Source of the DNA: Tepidicella xavieri
Lineage (GTDB): Bacteria > Pseudomonadota > Gammaproteobacteria > Burkholderiales > Burkholderiaceae_C
Length of the DNA stretch: 64,000 nucleotides
Assembly: GCF_004363315.1 (NCBI RefSeq)
Contig: NZ_SNYL01000006.1
Span: forward strand, 1 to 64,000
Reading direction: 5' to 3'
In this document: in pieces, positions 8,420 to 16,338 of the stretch
How positions within the stretch are numbered: position 1 is the first letter of the stretch
Layout of the letters: every line of letters starts with the position of its first letter
Notes under the pieces: model-generated
Told to the model about the DNA's origin: nothing
The model's database searches: none
Seen by the model: only the letters and a program-made list of their open reading frames with translations
Translations under genes and position numbers: made by a program

Positions 8420-10261
8420 ATGTCTGCCCAGATTCTTGCCTTGCCTGTTGCCCCAACCCCTGTCAGCGATGTCCGCGATGTCGTCTCGCAAGGGCTGTTG
8501 CACATCCATTTTCAGCCCATCGTTCACATGGCCGAGGGGCGCGTCTTCGGCCACGAGGCGCTGATCCGCCCCCAGTCGCCGTCTCCCTGGACGACGCCAG
8601 ACACGCTCTTTGCCGCGGCCCGGCAATGCGGCTGGACGATCGAACTGGAACTGGAATGCCTGCGCCTGGCCTTGCAAGCCTGGGCCCGCTCGGCCGAGCG
8701 CGGCTGGCTGTTCGTCAACCTCAGCGCCGAGGCCTTGATCCAGGCCCTGATGCGCGATGGCCTGGAACGGGTGCTGCGCCAGGCCCGCTCGGCCGGCTTG
8801 CCACTGTCGTGCGTGGTGGTGGAACTGACGGAGCACGAGCATGTGCAGAACGTGGACGCGATTCAGCAGGCCCTGTCGATGCTGCGCCGGTACGGCGGCT
8901 CGCTGGCGCTGGACGATTTCGGCGACGGGCGCTCCAGCTTGCGGCTGTGGTCGGAGCTGCGCCCGGAGTTCGTCAAGATCGACAAATACTTCATCCGCCA
9001 CGTGCACGAGACCAGCCACAAGCTCAAGACGCTGCGGGCGCTGCAACAGCTGGCCGACACCTTTGGCTCGCGGCTGATTGCCGAAGGCGTGGAGGACGCC
9101 GACGAGCTGATGGTGCTGCGTGACCTGGGGATGGACTTCGTGCAGGGATACTTCCTGGGTCGGCCGCAAGCGCAGGCCGTCGATGCCTTGCCTCAAGAGG
9201 CGCTGGACGTGCTGGGCAACCGCGAGATCGCCGTCTTGCCCCAGGACCGCCACGCCTCCAACCGGGGGCTGACGGCCCGCACCCTGCTCAAGCCCGCGCC
9301 CAGCCTGCCGGCCACGGCCACGCACGACGAGGTGGCCGCCCTCTTCAACCGCCGCCCCGACCTGCACGCCGTGGCGCTGGTGGAAGGGGACCGGCCCGTG
9401 GGCCTGATCGCGCGCAAGACCGTGCAGGACCTCTACCTGCGGCTGTATTTCCGCGACCGCTACGGGCCGCGCCCCTGCACCTTGCACGCCAACCTCAACC
9501 CGCTGCTGGTGGACGTGCACACGCCCGTGGAACAACTGACCAAGGTGCTGACCTCCAACGACCAGCGCTACCTGACCGAAGGCTACGTGATCACCGAAGG
9601 CGGCCGCTACCTGGGGCTGGGCACCGGGGAACAGCTGGTGCGTGCCGTCACGGAAGCCCGCATCGAAGCCGCGCGACACGCCAACCCGCTGACCTTTCTG
9701 CCGGGCAACGTGCCCATCACGCTGCACATCGAACGCTTGCTCGACAACGGGCAGGACTTCGTGGCCTGCTATGCTGACCTCAACCATTTCAAGTCCTACA
9801 ACGACCACTACGGCTACTGGCGCGGCGACGAGATGATCCGCCTGCAGGCCGAATGCCTGACCGGGGCCTGCGACCCGCGGCGCGACTTCGTCGGCCATGT
9901 GGGCGGCGATGATTTCGTGCTGCTGATGCAAAGCGCAGACTGGCAACGGCGCATCGAATCGGCGGTGGCCCACTTCAACCGCCGCGCCCGAGGTCTGTTC
10001 GACGAAGCCGCCCGCGCCGCCGGCGGCATCTGGGCCGAAGACCGCCAAGGCGTCCAGCGCTTCCACCCCTGCACCACGCTGAGCGTGGGCGTGCTCAAAG
10101 TGGGGCCAGACCAGTTCCACCGGGCCGAGGAAGTGGCCTCGGCCGCGGCATGGGCCAAGCACCTGGCCAAGCAAAGCGCCGGAGGCATCCATCTGATGGA
10201 CGGCCGCGAGGCCATCGCGCGGCTGAACCAGCAGGCTGCGGCTCACCCCCTGCCAGGGTGA
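8420..10261 (+). CDS. EAL domain c-di-GMP phosphodiesterase with C-terminal GGDEF-like domain
   Basis: A 613-residue cyclic-di-GMP enzyme with the EAL domain first and the GGDEF domain last. The EAL domain looks complete: EALIRP at 46-51, Asn100, ELTE with Glu135, DDFGDG at 165-170, Lys186 and EGVE at 222-225. A middle region (about 290-415) looks like a CBS pair. The C-terminal cyclase domain has GGDDF at 495-499 instead of GGDEF, so cyclase activity is uncertain and it may serve as a GTP sensor. No membrane segments are seen. It lies between two ATP-grasp loci and its last 19 bp overlap the convergent comEC gene. Confidence 0.9.
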   Translation: MSAQILALPVAPTPVSDVRDVVSQGLLHIHFQPIVHMAEGRVFGHEALIRPQSPSPWTTPDTLFAAARQCGWTIELELECLRLALQAWARSAERGWLFVNLSAEALIQALMRDGLERVLRQARSAGLPLSCVVVELTEHEHVQNVDAIQQALSMLRRYGGSLALDDFGDGRSSLRLWSELRPEFVKIDKYFIRHVHETSHKLKTLRALQQLADTFGSRLIAEGVEDADELMVLRDLGMDFVQGYFLGRPQAQAVDALPQEALDVLGNREIAVLPQDRHASNRGLTARTLLKPAPSLPATATHDEVAALFNRRPDLHAVALVEGDRPVGLIARKTVQDLYLRLYFRDRYGPRPCTLHANLNPLLVDVHTPVEQLTKVLTSNDQRYLTEGYVITEGGRYLGLGTGEQLVRAVTEARIEAARHANPLTFLPGNVPITLHIERLLDNGQDFVACYADLNHFKSYNDHYGYWRGDEMIRLQAECLTGACDPRRDFVGHVGGDDFVLLMQSADWQRRIESAVAHFNRRARGLFDEAARAAGGIWAEDRQGVQRFHPCTTLSVGVLKVGPDQFHRAEEVASAAAWAKHLAKQSAGGIHLMDGREAIARLNQQAAAHPLPG

Positions 10262-12648
10262 TGCCAGTAGCGCCGCGTCACATCGCGGTGGCAGACGACC
10301 TCATCCGGCCGCGCGCTGTGACCCATGGCCGCGCCGCAACTGGGGCTGCTCACCCAGCGGATGCCACGCGCCTCCAGGCGCCGCAGCACCGTGGTCGAAG
10401 GGTGGCGGTAAGGGTTGCGGTAGCCGGCCTGAATCACCACCCAGCGGGGCTGTACCGTGTCCAGCCACACCGGCCCCGTGGACGTGGCGCTGCCGTGGTG
10501 GGCGGCCAAGGCCACCGCCGCGCGCAAGTCGGGCTGGGCCAGCGCCAAGCGGGTTTCTTCGGCCACCGTGATGTCGCCCGTCAGCAACAACGCGGATTCG
10601 CCTTCCCCGACCTGCAACACGCACGAGCGGGCATTGGCCGACAGGGCGGCGCCTTCGTCCTGCGGCCAAGGATGCAGAAAGCGAAAGGGCACGCCATCCC
10701 ATGTCCAGCTCACCGGGGCCTCGCAACGCCGGCTGACCACGCCCCAGCGGGGCTGGGTGTCGAACGAGGTCCACCAGACTGCGTGGGGATAGGCACGGGC
10801 CAGGGTGCCCATGCCCCCGGCGTGATCGCTGTCGGCATGGCTGACGACCACGGCATCGGGAGCCTCGCCGTGTCGGCGCAGCAGCGGCAGCAGCACCCGC
10901 TGGGCCGCGTCGGCGTGCGGCCCCAGCGGCGGCCCCGTGTCGTACACCAATGTGTGATGCCGGGTGCGCACGATCACGGCCGTGCCCTGCCCCACATCGG
11001 CGGCGATCCATTCAAACGTCCCCGTCGCCGGACGGGGCGGCGTGTAGGCCAGCGCCGGCCAGACGAGCAACAGCCCCCAGACGCGCCAGGCCAACGGCAA
11101 CCGGCTGACCGAGAGCACGCCCCCCAGCACGGCCAGCCAGCCGAGCCAGGCGGGCACCGCCGGCCGGCTCACCGCTGCCCAGGGCATGGCGGCCAAAGCC
11201 TCCAGCCCCCGCAAGAGCACCTCGACCGCCCAGGCCCCGACCGTCCACAACGGCGTCACCACCGCCCCGGCCAGCGCCACAGGCGTGACCAGCAGCGTCA
11301 CCCAAGGAATGGCCACCAGATTGGCCAGCAAGCCCGCGAGCGAGAATTCCCCAAACCACAGCAAGGTCAACGGCGCCAACGCCAGTGTCATCAGCCCTTG
11401 GGTGCGGGCCATGCGCTTGAACGCCCCACGCACCCCTTCGCCGGCCTGTGGGAGCGGACCGCCCGTGGCAAACAGCACCGCCACGGCCACGAAGCTGAGC
11501 CAAAACCCGGCACGCAACAGGGCCCAAGGATCCAGCCAGGCCACCAGACACATCGCCGCCAGCCACATCACCGGCCAGGGCCAACGTCGGCCGCTGAGCT
11601 GTAGCCCCACCACCGCCGTCAGCATCCAGATGGCGCGCTGCGCCGGCACGCCCCAGCCAGAAAACACCGCATACCCCCAACCCAGCGCCAGACCACCCAC
11701 GGCCGCCGCCACCGGCAAAGGCACCGCCAGCAACAGCCCGGGCCAGAACCGGCTCAGCCCCCGCCAGAGCCCGCCCACCACAGCCACGGCCAGCCAGGCG
11801 AACAAGGTGATGTGCATCCCCGAGACGACGACCAAATGCGTCACGCCCGTGAGGCGAAACGTCTCCCACAACGGCCGAGCGATCGCGCCCTGATCGCCCG
11901 TGACCATCGCCGCCAGCACCCCGGCCGTGCGGGGGTCGGGCACCTGCTGCCACACCCGGTCCCGTATTGTCTGGCGGGCCCGCTGCACCGGGTAGCGCCA
12001 CGTATCCTCCAGCCATTGGGGCGCGGGCACGCCCGGCCCCTGCCGCACATACCCGTTGGCCTGCAAGCCCTGTTCCCACATCCACAGTTCGGTATCGAAA
12101 CCGTGGGGGTTGGACCAGCCATGCGGCCGCTTCAGCCGCACCACCAAGCGCCAGCGCTGCCCTGGCCGCAGGCCGGATGCGTCCAACGCACGCACAGCCC
12201 CTGCGGGTGACGCCTGAGCCCCGGGCTGTGGCCGGTCGATGGCGCTGAGGCGGATGCGAGGCGGCAAGGCAACGGGTTCATCGCCCACCCAGGCCCGCTG
12301 CGGTGCCAGCTCGAACTGCCAACCCTCATCGGCCCGCCGCGGCATGCCCGCCACCCACCCCTCCACGAGCACGTCGCGCCCTTCGAGCGCCGGGCTCAGC
12401 GCCTGGGCCTGGAAATGCGCCGCGCGCCAACCCGTGACCGCATACATGCCCACCACGGCCACCGCGCACCAGACGGCGGCCTGCCACCCAGGCCGCCAGC
12501 GCCGCCCCGCCACCAGCGCGATGCAGGCCGCCACAGCCGCCCACGCCGCACCCCAGGCATAAGCACCCGCCGGCCACAGCGCCACCTGCTGCAACTGCAG
12601 CCATGCGCCCAGCACACTGCCCCCCATGAAGGGCACCAGCCGCACCAT
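10243..12648 (-). CDS. comEC: ComEC/Rec2 family DNA-uptake channel protein
   Basis: Inner-membrane protein that takes single-stranded DNA into the cytoplasm during natural transformation. An N-terminal region with TM segments is followed by an extracytoplasmic part, the multi-TM competence domain (for example GVTHLVVVSGMHITLF), and a C-terminal metallo-beta-lactamase domain with SHADSDHAGG at about 603-612 and AHHGS near the end. At 801 residues it is full length. ATG 12648 is preferred over GTG 12654 because GAGGGG sits five bases upstream of it. No other competence genes are in the window. Confidence 0.92.
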   Translation of the reverse strand: MVRLVPFMGGSVLGAWLQLQQVALWPAGAYAWGAAWAAVAACIALVAGRRWRPGWQAAVWCAVAVVGMYAVTGWRAAHFQAQALSPALEGRDVLVEGWVAGMPRRADEGWQFELAPQRAWVGDEPVALPPRIRLSAIDRPQPGAQASPAGAVRALDASGLRPGQRWRLVVRLKRPHGWSNPHGFDTELWMWEQGLQANGYVRQGPGVPAPQWLEDTWRYPVQRARQTIRDRVWQQVPDPRTAGVLAAMVTGDQGAIARPLWETFRLTGVTHLVVVSGMHITLFAWLAVAVVGGLWRGLSRFWPGLLLAVPLPVAAAVGGLALGWGYAVFSGWGVPAQRAIWMLTAVVGLQLSGRRWPWPVMWLAAMCLVAWLDPWALLRAGFWLSFVAVAVLFATGGPLPQAGEGVRGAFKRMARTQGLMTLALAPLTLLWFGEFSLAGLLANLVAIPWVTLLVTPVALAGAVVTPLWTVGAWAVEVLLRGLEALAAMPWAAVSRPAVPAWLGWLAVLGGVLSVSRLPLAWRVWGLLLVWPALAYTPPRPATGTFEWIAADVGQGTAVIVRTRHHTLVYDTGPPLGPHADAAQRVLLPLLRRHGEAPDAVVVSHADSDHAGGMGTLARAYPHAVWWTSFDTQPRWGVVSRRCEAPVSWTWDGVPFRFLHPWPQDEGAALSANARSCVLQVGEGESALLLTGDITVAEETRLALAQPDLRAAVALAAHHGSATSTGPVWLDTVQPRWVVIQAGYRNPYRHPSTTVLRRLEARGIRWVSSPSCGAAMGHSARPDEVVCHRDVTRRYWHHPGRG

Positions 12649-12683
12649 GGCCACCCCTCAATCGCGGCCGCGTGGCGACACAC

Positions 12684-12698
12684 GGATTGGCGCAATCC
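12684..12698. promoter_or_regulatory. Inverted repeat between comEC and the DUF2126 gene
   Basis: GGATTG-GCG-CAATCC, a perfect 6-bp inverted repeat in the 118-bp divergent gap. A TAGGAT -10-like hexamer follows at 12703-12708 and a TTGACG at 12714-12719, but no convincing full promoter could be assembled. It could be an operator for either gene. Confidence 0.3.
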
Positions 12699-12766
12699 TT
12701 GCTAGGATGGTTCTTGACGACATGCCCTCTTTCCTCCCCCTGATCTTCTGACTGTCGAAGGCTCAC

Positions 12767-15700
12767 ATGGCGATCCACGTTGCCCTCCATCATATGACGC
12801 ACTACCGCTACGACCGGCTCGTGCGTCTGGCCCCCCAGGTGGTGCGCCTGCGCCCCGCCCCTCACAGCCGCACGCGGGTGCTGTCGTATTCCCAGCGCAT
12901 CGAGCCCGAGAAGCATTTCATCAACTGGCAGCAAGACCCGTTCGCCAACTACCAAGCGCGACTGGTGTTTCCCGAACCGATGCGGGAATTCAAGGTGACG
13001 GTGGACCTGGTCGTCGAAATGGCGGTGTACAACCCGTTCGACTTCTTCCTGGAGCCTTACGCCGAGCACGTCCCTTTCACCTATCCCCCGGCCTTGAAGG
13101 CCGAGCTGGCCCCGTATCTCATCGCTGGCGAACGCACCCTGCGGCTGGACGCTTACCTGCAAGCCGCCCGGGCCCGGCTGGCCAGTGGGCCGACGCGCAC
13201 CGTGGATTTTCTGGTGTCGCTCAACCAGCAGTTGCAGAAGGACATTGCCTACACCATCCGGCTGGAGCCAGGGGTGCAGACGCCTGAGGAAACGCTGGCC
13301 AAGGCCAGCGGCTCTTGCCGCGACAGCGGCTGGCTGCTGGTGCAGATGCTGCGCCACCTGGGGCTGGCGGCGCGCTTCGTCTCGGGCTACCTGATCCAGC
13401 TCGCGCCCGACGTGAAGGCCGTGGACGGCCCCAGCGGCCCCGAGGCCGATTTCACCGATCTGCATGCCTGGTGCGAAGTGTTTCTGCCGGGCGCGGGGTG
13501 GATCGGGCTGGACCCCACTTCCGGTCTGCTGGCCGGCGAGGGGCATATCCCCCTGGCCTGCACGCCACAACCCTCCAGCGCCGCGCCCATCGAAGGCGCC
13601 CTGGACGAGTGCGAGGTGGATTTTCGGCACCACATGCAGGTGACCCGCATCCACGAATCACCCCGCGTCACCAAGCCCTACAGCGAAGCGCAATGGGCCG
13701 CCATCCAGGCGCTGGGCCGGCAAGTGGACGCCGACCTGCAGCGCGGCGACGTGCGCCTGACCATGGGGGGCGAACCCACCTTCGTGGCCACCCGCGACCG
13801 CGACGCCCCCGAATGGAACACCGACGCGCTGGGCCCCACCAAGCGCCACTACGCCACCGAACTGTTGCACCGTCTGCGCGATCACTACGGCGCCGGCGGC
13901 TTTCTCCACCTGGGCCAGGGCAAGTGGTATCCGGGCGAACAGTTGCCACGCTGGGCGCTGTCGCTGTTCTGGCGTGCCGATGGCCAACCCGTCTGGCACA
14001 AGCCGGAACTGCTGGCCGACGAACGCGAGCCGGCCCGCTACACCGCGCAAGACGCCCAGCGCTTCATCCAAACACTCGCCCGCAAACTGGGCCTGAGCAC
14101 CCAGTACATCACCCCAGGCTATGAAGACACGTGGTATTACCTCTGGCGCGAACGCAAGCTGCCCGTGAATGTGGACCCGTTCGACGCCAAGCTCAACGAC
14201 GAGCTGGAGCGCGTGCGATTGCGCCGGGTGTTCAGTCAAGGGCTGGAGCAAGTGGTCGGTTACGTGTTGCCCCTGCAGGCGCATGCGCAGCCCGATGGCT
14301 CCCCCAAAGGCGTGCGCACCGGCGTGCCCGCCACCCGCTGGGCCACCGGCCCCTGGTTTTTCCGCGACGAGCGCATGTACCTCATCCCCGGCGACTCCCC
14401 CATGGGCTACCGGCTGCCGCTGGATTCGCTGCCCTGGGTGGCCCCGGGCGACTACCCCTACCACATCGAGCAGGACCCGGCCGCGCCGAGAGACCCGCTG
14501 CCCGAAGGCACCGCGCTGCGCCAACAATACGCCCCCCATCAAATGGGCGGTGGCTTCGCCGAAGGCGGCGTGGTGTCACTGCAAAGCAGCCCCTACCCCG
14601 CGCCTGCCGACCGCGCGGTCTCCAGCGACCTGCCCGCCTGGCAAGGTGATCCGATCGGCCTGGGCGTTGCAGGGGCAGCCCCTGCCCAGCCCATGAGCGC
14701 CCGCTATCCCCAGCGCGGCGAATCGGCCGCCTGGCTCACCCGCACCGCCCTGTGCGTGGAAGCGCGTGATCCGCAACGCGCCAACGGCCCCCAGGCAGAG
14801 GCCACCCTGGGCGGCCAAAGCAGCCACCTCTACGTCTTCATGCCTCCGCTGCAACGGCTGGAAGACTATCTGGACTTGCTCGCCGCCATCGAAGCCACCG
14901 CCGACAAGCTGGGCGTGAACATCGTGCTCGAAGGCTACCCGCCGCCCCGCGATCCGCGGTTGAAGATGCTGCAAGTCACCCCAGACCCGGGCGTCATCGA
15001 GGTCAACATCCACCCCGCCCACGATTGGGACGAACTGGTCGAGCACACCGAATTCCTCTACGAGGCCGCCCACCAGACCCACCTGTGCGCCGAAAAATTC
15101 ATGACCGATGGCCGCCACACCGGCACCGGCGGCGGCAACCATTTCGTGCTCGGTGGCGCCACCCCGGCCGATTCGCCATTCCTGCGCAAGCCCGAACTGC
15201 TCGCCAGCCTGATTGCCTACTGGCACAACCACCCGTCGCTGAGCTACCTGTTCAGCGGCCTGTTCATCGGCCCCACCAGCCAAGCCCCGCGCGTGGACGA
15301 AGCCCGCAACGACCAGCTCTATGAGCTGGAAATCGCGCTCAACCAGATCCACAAAAGCCGCCAGACGCACGGCGCCGACATGCCCCCCTGGCTCGTGGAC
15401 CGGACCCTGCGCAACATCCTCATCGACGTCACCGGCAACACCCACCGCAGCGAGTTCTGCATCGACAAACTGTTCAGCCCCGACGGCCCCACCGGCCGCC
15501 TGGGCTTGCTGGAACTGCGCGCATTCGAAATGCCACCCCACGCCCGCATGAGCGTGGCGCAGCAATTGCTGCTGCGCGCCCTGGTGGCCCGGTTCTGGCA
15601 CGAACCCTGGCACGGCAAGCTCACCCGCTGGGGCACCGAATTGCACGATCGCTTCATGCTGCCCACCTTTGTGCGCATGGACTTCGAAGACGTGCTCGAC

Positions 15701-16303
15701 GATTTGGCACGCCATGGCTACCCGTTCGACATCGGCTGGTTCGCCCCCCATTTCGATTTCCGCTTCCCGCTGATCGGACAGGTGGCCGCGCGTGGCATCG
15801 AGCTGACGCTGCGCCACGCGCTGGAGCCCTGGCATGTGATGGGCGAGGAAGGCGCCATCGGGGGCACCGTGCGCTATGTGGACTCTTCCCTGGAGCGGCT
15901 GGAGGTGCACGTCAGCGGCCACAACGACAGCCGCTATGTGGTCACCGTCAACGGGCATGCCCTGCCGCTGCAAAACACCGGCACCGTGGGCCAGTACGTC
16001 GCCGGCGTGCGCTACAAGGCTTGGAACCCGCCCTCCAGCCTGCACCCCACCATCGGCGTTCATGCGCCCCTGACTTTCGACATCGTCGATACCTGGAACC
16101 AACGCTCACTGGGTGGCTGCCAATACCACGTGGCCCACCCAGGTGGACGCCACTACGACACCTTCCCCATCAACGCCTACGAAGCCGAAAGCCGGCGACT
16201 GGCCCGCTTCTTCCGCATGGGCCATACTCCAGGCACCCTGCAAGCCCAGCCTGCGCCACAGAGCAAGGAGTTTCCGTTCACCCTGGATCTGCGCCGCGTC
16301 TGA
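12767..16303 (+). CDS. Transglutaminase-like protein with C-terminal DUF2126
   Basis: A large 1178-residue protein. Residues 1-270 are a bacterial transglutaminase N-domain plus transglutaminase core with a complete Cys-His-Asp triad: GSCRDSGW with Cys184, DLHAWCEV with His233 and GLDPTSG with Asp249. The remainder (about 310-1178) is the DUF2126 region, including MGGEPTFV near 337. No signal peptide is seen. A GAAGG ribosome site precedes the ATG. It heads a three-gene plus-strand cluster with the fused ATP-grasp/alpha-E protein and a second transglutaminase. These families are predicted to make or process peptides, but the substrate is unknown. Confidence 0.92.
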   Translation: MAIHVALHHMTHYRYDRLVRLAPQVVRLRPAPHSRTRVLSYSQRIEPEKHFINWQQDPFANYQARLVFPEPMREFKVTVDLVVEMAVYNPFDFFLEPYAEHVPFTYPPALKAELAPYLIAGERTLRLDAYLQAARARLASGPTRTVDFLVSLNQQLQKDIAYTIRLEPGVQTPEETLAKASGSCRDSGWLLVQMLRHLGLAARFVSGYLIQLAPDVKAVDGPSGPEADFTDLHAWCEVFLPGAGWIGLDPTSGLLAGEGHIPLACTPQPSSAAPIEGALDECEVDFRHHMQVTRIHESPRVTKPYSEAQWAAIQALGRQVDADLQRGDVRLTMGGEPTFVATRDRDAPEWNTDALGPTKRHYATELLHRLRDHYGAGGFLHLGQGKWYPGEQLPRWALSLFWRADGQPVWHKPELLADEREPARYTAQDAQRFIQTLARKLGLSTQYITPGYEDTWYYLWRERKLPVNVDPFDAKLNDELERVRLRRVFSQGLEQVVGYVLPLQAHAQPDGSPKGVRTGVPATRWATGPWFFRDERMYLIPGDSPMGYRLPLDSLPWVAPGDYPYHIEQDPAAPRDPLPEGTALRQQYAPHQMGGGFAEGGVVSLQSSPYPAPADRAVSSDLPAWQGDPIGLGVAGAAPAQPMSARYPQRGESAAWLTRTALCVEARDPQRANGPQAEATLGGQSSHLYVFMPPLQRLEDYLDLLAAIEATADKLGVNIVLEGYPPPRDPRLKMLQVTPDPGVIEVNIHPAHDWDELVEHTEFLYEAAHQTHLCAEKFMTDGRHTGTGGGNHFVLGGATPADSPFLRKPELLASLIAYWHNHPSLSYLFSGLFIGPTSQAPRVDEARNDQLYELEIALNQIHKSRQTHGADMPPWLVDRTLRNILIDVTGNTHRSEFCIDKLFSPDGPTGRLGLLELRAFEMPPHARMSVAQQLLLRALVARFWHEPWHGKLTRWGTELHDRFMLPTFVRMDFEDVLDDLARHGYPFDIGWFAPHFDFRFPLIGQVAARGIELTLRHALEPWHVMGEEGAIGGTVRYVDSSLERLEVHVSGHNDSRYVVTVNGHALPLQNTGTVGQYVAGVRYKAWNPPSSLHPTIGVHAPLTFDIVDTWNQRSLGGCQYHVAHPGGRHYDTFPINAYEAESRRLARFFRMGHTPGTLQAQPAPQSKEFPFTLDLRRV

Positions 16304-16338
16304 ACCGCCTGCTGCGCTTTGCGGCATACTGCCAGCCC

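Noticed and set aside
16021-16338. N-terminal extension of the ATP-grasp/alpha-E fusion
   Set aside because: It overlaps the end of the DUF2126 gene in another frame and gives Arg/Pro/His-rich sequence unlike the family; GTG 16339 gives the usual N-terminus.
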